The notes below the pieces were generated by a model. The model saw only the letters and a program-made list of their open reading frames with translations. It was not told the origin of the DNA and ran no database searches. Below, one piece after another: positions 40,848 to 49,511 of a stretch of 64,000 bases of DNA; position 1 is the stretch's first letter; the number at the start of each line of letters is the position of its first letter. The stretch covers positions 2,604,001-2,668,000 of the forward strand of contig NC_022576.1 of assembly GCF_000477435.1 (NCBI RefSeq), in the 5' to 3' direction. The stretch comes from Candidatus Symbiobacter mobilis CR (lineage in GTDB: Bacteria; Pseudomonadota; Gammaproteobacteria; Burkholderiales; Burkholderiaceae_C). Made by a program: the position numbers and the translations under genes.

Positions 40848-40874
40848 GTTGTAGGAGCGACGGAAATCGCGATG
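40848..40874 (+). repeat. REP-type palindrome
   Basis: GTTGTAGGAGCGACGGAA followed by ATCGCGATG, between the site-2 protease start and the hemerythrin-GGDEF gene. Confidence 0.8.
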
Positions 40875-40915
40875 GCGGGGCTATTTGCCGGGGCTACTTG
40901 CAGGAACGGGGCCAA

Positions 40916-42427
40916 CTATCCTGCAGCGGCAGGCGGATAAAACTGCAAACAGCCCTTGCCTTGCGCCTTGGCTGCGTACATGGCGGTGTCGGCAAACTTG
41001 AGCAGTTCCTCCATGCTGGTAGTGTGGGTGGGGTACAGCGCCACGCCAATGCTCGCGCCGACTTGGACGGTTTGGGCATCAAGGTCGATGGGGTGCGAGA
41101 CATCGCACAAGAGTCGCCCCAACATCCGCGCTGCATCGTGCGCGGCGCCGAGGTCGCCGATGAGCAGGACGAACTCGTCCCCTCCCAGCCGGGCCACGGT
41201 ATCGGCGCCACGTAGCGCCTGGGACATGCGTTGGCCGACGACACACAGCACCTGATCTCCCACATCGTGCCCCAGGGTGTCGTTGATGGGCTTGAAGCCG
41301 TCGAGGTCGATCAGGCACACCGCCAGTAGTGTTCCGTTGCGTTTGCAGCGTTCCACCGCTTGGCTAAGGCGGTCTTCGAGCAGCCGCCGGTTGGGCAGGC
41401 CGGTGAGGGCATCGTGGTTGGCTGCGGCTTCCAGCGCGTGGTACCGCTGGACAAGCTGGGAAATCGAGGAGACGACCCCGACGAAGTGCTGTGTTCCCAG
41501 CCCATCGTCGCGAACGATCGACAGGGTCAGCCATACGGATTCCAGCTCGCCGTCAGACCTGCGGTTGGCCAGTTCCCCGGCCCAATGCCCGGTTTGCAAG
41601 GCTTGGTTCCATACTGTCATGCCCTTGTCGGATGCCAGCAGTCCCGGCTTGATTTCGGCGATGGGCTGCCCCAGCAGTTCTTCACGGGTGCGTTGCACGT
41701 CCTGGCAAAAGGCCGGGTTGACGTCGGTGATCAGTCCTTCGGGGGTCGTCACGAAGATGGCGTCCGCAGAGCTTTCGATGATGTTGTTCGAGAGACGCAG
41801 CTTTTCCTCGGCGCGGCGGCGTTGGTTGATCTCCCGACGCAGCGCCATAGTGCGCGCCGACAGGTTGTCGTAGAGCTTGAGCACGGACTGGATCAGCATG
41901 TGCGCGGCGCCCTTCATCAGTAATGAGGCGGCTTCCGTGGCCTGGTTCAGCGTCAGCCCCTTTTGCAGCCCGATGACGATGCGGGCGAGGTGGGTGTCGT
42001 CTTCCAAGATGTGGAACGCCAGCCAATTGGTGAGAAAGGAGACGATCTGCTCCACCGATTCTTCGTCGCTGAGCACGTTGGCGATGCTGCGCACACGCAG
42101 CACTTCTGCGACGAAGTCATGGTGCGTACGCTCGTGTGCCAAGGTGAGCGGATCGCCGGGCAGAAACTCGTTCCATATCCCTTCTTCCGTCTGGAAGTGG
42201 TACACGGTGTAGTCGGCCAGCTCATCGAATACTGCGTAAATTTCCACTTCGGCGGCGCCGCATGACATGTGGCTGGCTAAACGGTTGAGCAGGTCGACAA
42301 GCTTGTGGTGCTGTTCGTCGACGATGTCGATGCCTGTGGCGAAGTTGTCGCTCCACGGGAAGATTTCCGTATGTGCGGTCAGGGTGTCAAGGGTGGTCAT
42401 GGTGCGCTTGTGGGGCGGTACGGTCAT
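40916..42427 (-). CDS. Hemerythrin-PAS-GGDEF diguanylate cyclase
   Basis: Probable oxygen- or redox-sensing diguanylate cyclase of 503 residues. The N-terminal bacteriohemerythrin domain (about 20-170) has the di-iron histidine/carboxylate set DEQHHKL, YHFQTEEGIW, HERTHHDFV and HILEDDTHL. A helical linker and PAS domain (about 210-320) follow, then GGDEF (about 335-495) with the intact RLGGDEF active site. The family precedent is a hemerythrin-type cyclase regulated by the redox state of its di-iron site. The gene starts at ATG 42427 (ATG 42400 is an alternative). It lies in a run of second-messenger genes. Confidence 0.93.
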   Translation of the reverse strand: MTVPPHKRTMTTLDTLTAHTEIFPWSDNFATGIDIVDEQHHKLVDLLNRLASHMSCGAAEVEIYAVFDELADYTVYHFQTEEGIWNEFLPGDPLTLAHERTHHDFVAEVLRVRSIANVLSDEESVEQIVSFLTNWLAFHILEDDTHLARIVIGLQKGLTLNQATEAASLLMKGAAHMLIQSVLKLYDNLSARTMALRREINQRRRAEEKLRLSNNIIESSADAIFVTTPEGLITDVNPAFCQDVQRTREELLGQPIAEIKPGLLASDKGMTVWNQALQTGHWAGELANRRSDGELESVWLTLSIVRDDGLGTQHFVGVVSSISQLVQRYHALEAAANHDALTGLPNRRLLEDRLSQAVERCKRNGTLLAVCLIDLDGFKPINDTLGHDVGDQVLCVVGQRMSQALRGADTVARLGGDEFVLLIGDLGAAHDAARMLGRLLCDVSHPIDLDAQTVQVGASIGVALYPTHTTSMEELLKFADTAMYAAKAQGKGCLQFYPPAAAG

Positions 42428-42541
42428 GGGGCAGCTTGCTGCAAAGGGGCGAGCCTATGGAAGCAGCGGGCCGCAGGGCTGGGGACGGAGAGTGTGGGGA
42501 ACGTAGGGTTGGGAAGAGCGTGCAAGGCAGAGGAGCGCAAG

Positions 42542-45418
42542 TCAGATCCGATAGTCGGTTTGGATTCGCCATTGTTCTTCGGGGTTCCAGGCAGGGTCGG
42601 GGCGCCACTCCCGCACCCAGATAGGAATGGCCGCAGCGGGCATAGGACGGGCGATGCCGTAGCCTTGCCCCAGGGGACACCCCAACTGCAGCAAGGCGGT
42701 GCCGTGATCGACGGTTTCGACCCCTTCGGCGATCACTTCCCGATGAAATGCTTGCGCCAAACCGATCACCCCGGTGAGGATGGCGAGGTCGTCAGCGTCT
42801 TCAAGCATATCGCGCACGAAACTCTGGTCGATCTTGATGGTTTTGACGGGCAGCCTGCGCAGATAGGTCAGGGAGGAATACCCGGTGCCAAAGTCGTCCA
42901 GCGCGAAGGAAACGCCCAGGGCCTCGCAATCCATGATGACTTGCGAGATGCCTTCGAGGTCTTCGAGCGCGTTGCTTTCGAGGATTTCGAGTTCCAGGCG
43001 TCCCTGGGGCAGATCGGGGAACCGGGCGAGGATGTTGCGCAATCGGTCGACGAAATGGCTCTGCTGCAACTGGCGCGCTCCCACGTTCACGCTGACGCAC
43101 AAATCCACGCTTTGGGCCAGCCATTCCTGCACTTGGCGCACCGCAGTGCGGAGGACCCATTCGCCCAGCTCCACGGCAAAGGGGTCGTTTTCCACGTCTG
43201 GCAGAAAAGCGCCGGGCAACAGCACCCCGCGCCGGGGGTGTTGCCAGCGCAGCAGGGCCTCTGCGCCGATCACTTGGCCTGTGCGCATATCGACCTTGGG
43301 TTGGTAGTACAGCACCAGTTCGTTTTGCAGCAGCGCGTGGCGTATGCGCTCAATGCTCTCGTGCTTGCCACGGACATTGCGGTCATGCTCGGCATCGAAG
43401 AGGTGGTAGCGGTTCTTGCCGGCGACTTTGGCCTGGTACATCGCTTGGTCGGCCTGACGCAGCAGTTGTTCTGCGTCGATGCTGTCTGTTTGGGGGTAGA
43501 ACGTGACGCCCAGGCTGGCAGACGTTTGTATGGTTTCGCCGTGGGAAGGGACAGGCTCCATGGCCGCAGCCAGCAGGCGGTCGAGCATGGGGGCGCAAGA
43601 GGCCACGTCGGGCAAGTCGGCAAGCACGGCGACGAATTCATCGCCCCCGACGCGGGCCAGGGTATCGCCTTCGCGCAGGACCGTGCGCATCCGCGCTGCC
43701 AGCGCAGCCAATACCCCATCCGCAGCGTCGTGGCCGATGCGTTCGTTGATCGCCTTGAAACCATCAAGGTCGAGATAGACCGTCGCAAGGTACAGGTCAC
43801 GACGCTGTACGGCCAGCATGGATTGCTGCAAACGGTCAGCCAGCAATGCGCGGTTGGGCAGGCCGGTCAGCGCGTCGAACTGCGCCATGTGCTCCAACTG
43901 TTGTTGGTGTCGTTTGACCGCAGTGATGTCGGAAAACAGCGCAACGTAGTGCCGAGGTTGCCCGTGCTCGTCGCGCACCAGGCTGATCGTCTGCATCGAA
44001 GCGAACAATTCGCCGTTTTTGTGGCGGTTCCAGATTTCGCTATGCCAGTGGCCGTAGCGTTGCAAGCTCGTCCAGAGGTTGCGGTAATAGGCATCGTTCT
44101 GGCGGCCGCTTTTGAGCATGCGTGGGTTTTGGCCGAGGGCCTGCGCACGCTCGTAGCCGGTGATGCGGGTGAAGGATTCGTTGACGTCGACGATCGTTCC
44201 GTCAAGCTCGGTGATCATGATGGCTTCGCGTGCGGCGGTAAAAACGCTCGCCGCGAGCAGCAATGCCTGCTCTGCGCTTTTGCGTTCCTGGATGTCTTGT
44301 ACGACGACGAAGAGGTGATCCGGTTCCCCCTGCGGGGTGCGAACGAGTTGCGCAGCCTGGCTGACCCACAGCGTACTGCCGTCGGGCCTGCAATAGCGCT
44401 TTTCCAGGCGGAAACGGGGGTTTTGGCTCTGCATCGCCCACTGCAGGGCGGATTCTGTAGCTGCACGATCCCGGGGGTCTGTGAGCGCACGGCAGTCGAG
44501 GGTGGTACCGAGTAATTCTTCCCGGGTTCGTTGTAGCAAATCGCAAAAGTGCTGATTGACCCGCAGGAACCGCCCTTGCGGGGTAGCCATGACCATGCCC
44601 ACCGCTGCGTTTTCGAACACGGCTTGGAGCAGCGATTCGCAACAGGTCTGGGCAGCCTGGTGTATGGCAATGTCGGCGCGCCACATTCCCAGCCAAGTAC
44701 GCATGCGGCGCAGGAAGCCGTGGGCCACCAGCAGCCCCACCCCGAGTGACAACACGAGTGGCGCCACCAAAGGCAGCACCCAGGGACAACAACGGTGTTG
44801 GGCGAGCAGGACCCGTGTGTACGAGGCCACGCCCTGTGGTGCCGGATCGGGGGCTGCAACGACCAGTGTCCAGTCCCAAGGGTGTACAGGGTGTACGACT
44901 GCGGTGTGCGAAACGACTAGTTCCGCGTGGGACCGCGCACCGGAGGCAGCATGAGGCCCGGCGATGGGTAGGGGCGCGGAAAAGCGCACCAAGCCGCCGC
45001 CGCGCTGGGCGGTTGCCAGCCACAACGCCACTGCTTGGCTTCCGTAGTGGCCTGGCAGAAGGGGGGCGATTGCATCCTGGGGAAACAGGCTCGCGCCGTT
45101 GCGGTCAAGGAGATGGAGCGACAAATGCCCCACGTCGTGGGGATGTCGTTGCGTTGCCAACGCTTGCAGTCGTTCCTGCTGTGGAACCGCCGAATGCAGA
45201 TTGGCGATGGAGGCCAACACATGCTCGGCGTGGGCGCGCAACCGTACTTCGTGCAACGATCGCATCGCCTCGTGCGCATCGTCCATCGCACTGCGCTGCC
45301 AATCGGCCCATCGCCACAGCAGTACCCCCCCGATTGCCAGCGTCAGCAGCCCTAGCCAGAGCAGCCAACGGAAGCGAAGCAGGCGGGCAACCCAGCGTTC
45401 ATCGATCGATGGCGACAT
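42542..45418 (-). CDS. Membrane PAS-PAS-GGDEF-EAL protein
   Basis: Protein of 958 residues from ATG 45418, which is preceded by GGAAAGGAT as ribosome site. Two N-terminal membrane helices (about 12-32 and 210-235) enclose a periplasmic segment. Two PAS domains (about 260-395 and 395-520) follow, then GGDEF with RVGGDEF and EAL with GAEALLRWQHP and DDFGTGYSSL. Both catalytic motifs look intact, so it may both make and break cyclic-di-GMP, or one half may be regulatory. It is divergent from the FAD oxidase gene with about 160 bases between. Confidence 0.94.
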   Translation of the reverse strand: MSPSIDERWVARLLRFRWLLWLGLLTLAIGGVLLWRWADWQRSAMDDAHEAMRSLHEVRLRAHAEHVLASIANLHSAVPQQERLQALATQRHPHDVGHLSLHLLDRNGASLFPQDAIAPLLPGHYGSQAVALWLATAQRGGGLVRFSAPLPIAGPHAASGARSHAELVVSHTAVVHPVHPWDWTLVVAAPDPAPQGVASYTRVLLAQHRCCPWVLPLVAPLVLSLGVGLLVAHGFLRRMRTWLGMWRADIAIHQAAQTCCESLLQAVFENAAVGMVMATPQGRFLRVNQHFCDLLQRTREELLGTTLDCRALTDPRDRAATESALQWAMQSQNPRFRLEKRYCRPDGSTLWVSQAAQLVRTPQGEPDHLFVVVQDIQERKSAEQALLLAASVFTAAREAIMITELDGTIVDVNESFTRITGYERAQALGQNPRMLKSGRQNDAYYRNLWTSLQRYGHWHSEIWNRHKNGELFASMQTISLVRDEHGQPRHYVALFSDITAVKRHQQQLEHMAQFDALTGLPNRALLADRLQQSMLAVQRRDLYLATVYLDLDGFKAINERIGHDAADGVLAALAARMRTVLREGDTLARVGGDEFVAVLADLPDVASCAPMLDRLLAAAMEPVPSHGETIQTSASLGVTFYPQTDSIDAEQLLRQADQAMYQAKVAGKNRYHLFDAEHDRNVRGKHESIERIRHALLQNELVLYYQPKVDMRTGQVIGAEALLRWQHPRRGVLLPGAFLPDVENDPFAVELGEWVLRTAVRQVQEWLAQSVDLCVSVNVGARQLQQSHFVDRLRNILARFPDLPQGRLELEILESNALEDLEGISQVIMDCEALGVSFALDDFGTGYSSLTYLRRLPVKTIKIDQSFVRDMLEDADDLAILTGVIGLAQAFHREVIAEGVETVDHGTALLQLGCPLGQGYGIARPMPAAAIPIWVREWRPDPAWNPEEQWRIQTDYRI

Positions 45419-45576
45419 ATCCTTTCCAAGATGAAACAGGCCGAAACAGGGGGAACAGGGCAAAACAAGCGCTCCTCCCCGACGACCTTGGCTGGGAGCG
45501 CAAAGATTCTACGGAGGCACCCTCTGCGGGGCCGGTACGCATAATCTGCCCCTTTTTTCGACGGGTGAGGCGACGA

Positions 45577-47046
45577 ATGGACGCACTGTTGGGAGCCTTG
45601 CGCGGGATCGTCGGGGACGGCCACGTGCTGACTGGTGGAGACCTCGGCGCCTGGGAACGCGATTGGCGTGGACGGGCACGGGGCAAGGCGCTCGCGGTCG
45701 TTCGCCCCGCGTGTACGCAGGAGGTAGCCGACGTCGTGCGGGCCACTGCGGCCTACGTGCAGCAACACCCCGATTGCGGTATCGGCATCGTTCCCCAAGG
45801 CGGCAATACCGGGCTGGTGTTGGGTTCGACGCCAGACGAGTCGGGAACGATGCTGGTGTTGAGCCTTCGCCGTATGCAGGCCGTGCGCAACGTCGATGCC
45901 ACCAATCTCAGCATGACCGTCGATGCGGGCTGCATCATCGACACCCTGCACGAATGCACGAGCGCCCAAGGCTTGTGGTTGCCGCTGAGTCTGGCTGCGG
46001 AGGCTTCCTGCACCGTCGGTGGGGTGCTCTCGACCAACGCCGGGGGAACCAGGGTGCTGCGCTTTGGTACCGCACGCGACTTTTGCCTGGGGCTGGAGGT
46101 GGTCACCGCAACCGGGGAAGTCTGGGACGGTTTGCGCGGCCTGCGCAAGGACAACACCGGCTACGACCTACGCCAGCTCTTCATCGGTTCGGAAGGCACC
46201 CTGGGCATCGTCACCGCAGCGACGTTGCGGCTGTACCCTGCTCCCAAAGCGTGCTGGGTGGCGTGGGCCGATGTGCCGGACATGGCTTCGGCGCTCGGCC
46301 TGCTGGAACGGGCGCGGTACAGCCTGGGAGACGCGCTGACAGCTTTCGAACTGATGGATCGCTCCGCGCTCGATCTGGTTCGCAAACACCGGCCTGCCTT
46401 GCGCGTTCCGCTCTATCCTTCCGGGGCCTATGCGGTTTTGCTCGAATACTGTGCGACGGATGCCGGGATGCGCGCTCCGCTCGAAGATACGCTGGCCGCT
46501 GCGATGCAGCAGGGCTGCGCGACCGATGCCGTATTGGCGGAGAACGCACGCCAATCCCGGGCGTTCTGGCAGGTGCGCGAGGCCATTCCAGAAGCGCAGG
46601 CCCAGGAAGGCCCGAGCGTGAAACACGATGTGTCGCTGCCGTTGGGGGCGATGTCCTCGTTCCTCGACGCCACCGCTGCGGCGCTGTGCGCGGCGATTCC
46701 CGGCGTGCGCGTGCTGCACTTCGGGCATCTGGGTGACGGGAACCTGCACTACAACGTCTTTCCCCCGGAGCATGTCGATGGTCGCGCCTTCGTTCGCGAC
46801 GAGGAAGAGCGTATCAACGACCTCGTTTTTGCGCAGGTGACTGCCCACGGTGGGGCCATTGCGGCGGAGCACGGCATCGGAAGCTTGCGTGCCCGGCGCT
46901 TGGCGCAAGTCGAACCGCCCGTTGCGATGGCGATGATGCATGCAATCAAAAAAGCGCTCGACCCTACTAACCTGCTCAACCCTGGCCGGGTGCTGCTGCA
47001 CAGTGTGCAGAACCCATGCATGGAAAAGAGGCCATGTCTGCCCTAG
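45577..47046 (+). CDS. FAD-binding oxidoreductase, D-2-hydroxyacid dehydrogenase type
   Basis: Flavoprotein of 489 residues in the vanillyl-alcohol-oxidase/PCMH family, closest in layout to GlcD and D-2-hydroxyglutarate/D-lactate dehydrogenases. The FAD-binding part includes VPQGGNTGLV (about 70-80), STNAGGTRVLRFG and FIGSEGTLGIVTAATLRLYP (about 206-225). The C-terminal substrate half has HFGHLGDGNLHYN and EHGIGSLR, with the His motifs expected for metal/substrate binding, and ends LLNPGRVL. ATG 45577 is preceded by a GAGG. No partner subunits (glcE/F) are adjacent. The substrate is not defined. Confidence 0.92.
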   Translation: MDALLGALRGIVGDGHVLTGGDLGAWERDWRGRARGKALAVVRPACTQEVADVVRATAAYVQQHPDCGIGIVPQGGNTGLVLGSTPDESGTMLVLSLRRMQAVRNVDATNLSMTVDAGCIIDTLHECTSAQGLWLPLSLAAEASCTVGGVLSTNAGGTRVLRFGTARDFCLGLEVVTATGEVWDGLRGLRKDNTGYDLRQLFIGSEGTLGIVTAATLRLYPAPKACWVAWADVPDMASALGLLERARYSLGDALTAFELMDRSALDLVRKHRPALRVPLYPSGAYAVLLEYCATDAGMRAPLEDTLAAAMQQGCATDAVLAENARQSRAFWQVREAIPEAQAQEGPSVKHDVSLPLGAMSSFLDATAAALCAAIPGVRVLHFGHLGDGNLHYNVFPPEHVDGRAFVRDEEERINDLVFAQVTAHGGAIAAEHGIGSLRARRLAQVEPPVAMAMMHAIKKALDPTNLLNPGRVLLHSVQNPCMEKRPCLP

Positions 47047-47064
47047 CACAATGCCTACGTTCCC

Positions 47065-47091
47065 GTTGTAGGAGCGACGGAAGTCGTGATG
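47065..47091 (+). repeat. REP-type palindrome
   Basis: GTTGTAGGAGCGACGGAAG followed by TCGTGATG, just after the FAD oxidase stop. The rest of the 240-base gap up to fic holds the operator-like inverted repeat at 47229. Confidence 0.8.
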
Positions 47092-47228
47092 CGTAGTGGC
47101 CTATGCCCATAGCGTTCCGAAATAGGATTACCAATGGCCATCAAGCAATCAGACCTTTACTCATCTCTCTGGGCATCTTGCTGAACACCTGAAAAAGATG
47201 GGGGCGGTGTGGTCATGACGGCGACGTC

Positions 47229-47261
47229 ACTATTAAAGAAATCTCAGTTATCTTTAATAGT
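47229..47261. promoter_or_regulatory. Inverted repeat upstream of the Fic gene (candidate operator)
   Basis: ACTATTAAAGA (47229-47239) and its exact reverse complement TCTTTAATAGT (47251-47261), separated by 11 bases. The site is AT-rich in a GC-rich setting and lies 28 bases before the fic start codon. The Fic protein ends in a winged-helix domain, so it could bind here and repress its own gene. Alternatively another regulator uses the site. Confidence 0.6.
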
Positions 47262-47288
47262 CGGCCATCTTATTCAAGGAATGCCGAG

Positions 47289-48452
47289 ATGCTGCATCGT
47301 GTGACCGGTCGTTATCTTGCCAGTGGTGCGGGTGGCGAAACCGTCCGCGCCTTTGTGCCCGATCCCTTGCCGCCTGTGCCGCCGTTGGAATTGAATGGGG
47401 TTCTCCAGGCAACGCTGGAACGGGCTACCCTGGCACTGGGCCGACTTGACAGCATCGCTCTGCTACTGCCCGATCCCCAGCTTTTTCTGTATGCCTATGT
47501 GCGGCGCGAAGCGGTGCTGTCATCGCAGATCGAGGGGACCCAATCCTCCTTGTCAGACCTTTTGCTGTTTGAGTTGGATGAAACGCCAGGTGTGCCTTTT
47601 GATGATGTGGTGGAAGTTTCCAACTACGTCGCCGCACTGCAACATGGCACGGCACGTTTGCGTGAAGGTTTTCCGCTGTGCAACAGACTTTTGCGTGAAA
47701 TGCACGCCCAATTGATGCGTACAGGGCGCGGTAGTAACCAAGAACCGGGCGAGTTTCGCCGCAGCCAAAATTGGATAGGCGGAACCCGTCCTGGCAATGC
47801 CCGCTTCGTTCCTCCGCCGCCGCAAGAGGTGGAGCCTTGCATGGCAGCGCTGGAGGGTTTCATTCACAGCGAAACAGCCAAGCTGCCAATGCTGCTGAAA
47901 GCGGCGCTGGCCCACGTTCAGTTTGAAACCATCCACCCCTTTCTGGATGGCAATGGTCGCCTTGGGCGGCTGCTGATCGTCTTGTTATTGCATGAAGGTG
48001 GAGTACTCACACAGCCGCTGCTGTACCTTAGCCTTTATTTCAAACAGCACCGCGCCCGTTATTACGAACTACTAAACAGCGTGCGCACCGATGGCAACTG
48101 GGAAGATTGGGTCGAATTTTTTCTTGAAGGAGTGGAACAGACGGCCAGTGCTGCCGTGCAAACTGCCCGCCGTCTGGTCGATTTGTTCCAACAAGACAGC
48201 CAGCGGGTTCAGGCAACAGGTCGCGGTTCGGCCAATGTTTTGCGTGTACTGGAAGCCTTGCGCCAACGCCCCCTCTCCACCTTGCGTCAAACCGGCCAAC
48301 GGGCCGATATCAGCTTCCCAACCACCTCCAAGGCCATGATGACTTTGGTCGAGATGGGGATTGCCCGCGAATTCACTGGCCAGCGCCGCAATAGAGTATT
48401 TGTCTACGATGCCTACCTGAAAATTTTGAATGAAGGCGGAGAAGCCCTATGA
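47289..48452 (+). CDS. fic: Fic-family AMPylase with C-terminal winged helix
   Basis: Protein of 387 residues expected to transfer AMP (or another nucleotide part) onto protein hydroxyls. The active-site motif HPFLDGNGRLGR is at 216-227 with catalytic His216. The self-inhibitory motif S-x3-E-G is at residues 78-83 (SSQIEG), placing it in class II, where an N-terminal helix blocks ATP. The C-terminal about 70 residues (VLRVLEALRQRPLSTLRQTG...) look like a winged helix-turn-helix. ATG 47289 has AAGGA 8 bases upstream. No separate antitoxin gene is adjacent. Ten bases after its stop a mobile repeat begins. Confidence 0.9.
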   Translation: MLHRVTGRYLASGAGGETVRAFVPDPLPPVPPLELNGVLQATLERATLALGRLDSIALLLPDPQLFLYAYVRREAVLSSQIEGTQSSLSDLLLFELDETPGVPFDDVVEVSNYVAALQHGTARLREGFPLCNRLLREMHAQLMRTGRGSNQEPGEFRRSQNWIGGTRPGNARFVPPPPQEVEPCMAALEGFIHSETAKLPMLLKAALAHVQFETIHPFLDGNGRLGRLLIVLLLHEGGVLTQPLLYLSLYFKQHRARYYELLNSVRTDGNWEDWVEFFLEGVEQTASAAVQTARRLVDLFQQDSQRVQATGRGSANVLRVLEALRQRPLSTLRQTGQRADISFPTTSKAMMTLVEMGIAREFTGQRRNRVFVYDAYLKILNEGGEAL

Positions 48453-48464
48453 AGCCAGGCTATA

Positions 48465-48609
48465 AGAACCTATTCCAGTAGGGGCTACGCCATCGCATTG
48501 CACGCGGCGGCGGTGCTCGGAATCCTCATGTACCGTAAGTACATTCCGGTTCCTGCGCTCCGGCGCCACGCACACTGCTTCGGCTCGCCTGCCTACTGAA
48601 ATTGGTTCT
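48465..48609 (+). mobile_element. 145-bp non-autonomous mobile repeat (MITE-like), copy 3
   Basis: Same ends (AGAACCTATTCCAGTAGG ... CCTACTGAAATTGGTTCT), length and centre as the copy at 28020, with one base difference. It fills almost the whole gap between fic and thyA, and its right end is only 7 bases before the thyA ATG. Confidence 0.88.
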
Positions 48610-48616
48610 CAGCCCC

Positions 48617-49489
48617 ATGCCCTCGAAACACACCCATCCCGTCGATGTTCCCCATGCCGCGCCGCACCCGGTGCGTTCGCAATACGAAGACCTGCTTCGC
48701 CACGTTGGGCTGTACGGGGTACTGAAGTCCGACCGCACGGGCACGGGCACCCGCAGCGTCTTCGGGTACCAGATGCGCTTTGACTTGCACGAGGGCTTTC
48801 CGCTGGTAACGACGAAGAAGGTGTACTTTCGCGCAGTGGTGCTGGAGCTGCTGTGGTTTTTGCGCGGGGATACCAACGTGTGCTGGCTCCAGGAGCGTGG
48901 ATGCACGATTTGGGACGAATGGGCGCGTCCCGACGGGGACTTAGGCCCCATCTACGGAGCGCAATGGCGAAGCTGGCCTACCCCGGGCGGTGGGCACATT
49001 GACCAGATGACGCAGCTCATGCAAACATTGCGCACCGACCCCGATTCGCGGCGCATGGTCGTCAGTGCATGGAACGTGGCCGACCTCGACGACATGGCGC
49101 TGGTTCCTTGCCATGCCCTGTTTCAGTTCTATGTGACCCCGGCAGCCTCGGCGCGGCAGCGGCCCCGGCTGAGTTGCCAGCTCTACCAACGCAGCGCCGA
49201 CCTGTTCCTGGGCGTGCCATTCAACATCGCCAGCTACGCGCTGCTGACGCACATGGTGGCGCAACAGTGCGACCTGGACGTGGGAGAGTTCATTTGGACG
49301 GGTGGCGACTGTCACGTCTACGACAACCACGCCGACGTCGTTGCCCAACAACTCGAACGCACGCCATACCCATACCCTACCTTGCGGTTGCGGCGGCATC
49401 CACCGACCCTGTTTGACTACGAGTACGACGACGTGGAGGTGATCGGCTACCAACACCACCCAGCCTTGCGTGCTCCGGTCGCAGTCTGA
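48617..49489 (+). CDS. thyA: Thymidylate synthase
   Basis: Converts dUMP to dTMP with methylene-tetrahydrofolate. It has 290 residues. The catalytic Cys is in [12 protein letters not shown], and the substrate-binding [29 protein letters not shown] and [10 protein letters not shown] motifs are present. The N-terminus has about 20 residues beyond the usual start ([12 protein letters not shown]...). ATG 48617 has no ribosome site because the mobile repeat ends directly before it. A GTG at 48671 (giving VRSQYEDLL) would yield the normal length but also lacks a clear ribosome site. relA follows after 22 bases. Confidence 0.95.
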   Translation: MPSKHTHPVDVPHAAPHPVRSQYEDLLRHVGLYGVLKSDRTGTGTRSVFGYQMRFDLHEGFPLVTTKKVYFRAVVLELLWFLRGDTNVCWLQERGCTIWDEWARPDGDLGPIYGAQWRSWPTPGGGHIDQMTQLMQTLRTDPDSRRMVVSAWNVADLDDMALVPCHALFQFYVTPAASARQRPRLSCQLYQRSADLFLGVPFNIASYALLTHMVAQQCDLDVGEFIWTGGDCHVYDNHADVVAQQLERTPYPYPTLRLRRHPPTLFDYEYDDVEVIGYQHHPALRAPVAV

Positions 49490-49511
49490 GTCCGTTCCGG
49501 GGAAACACTGC

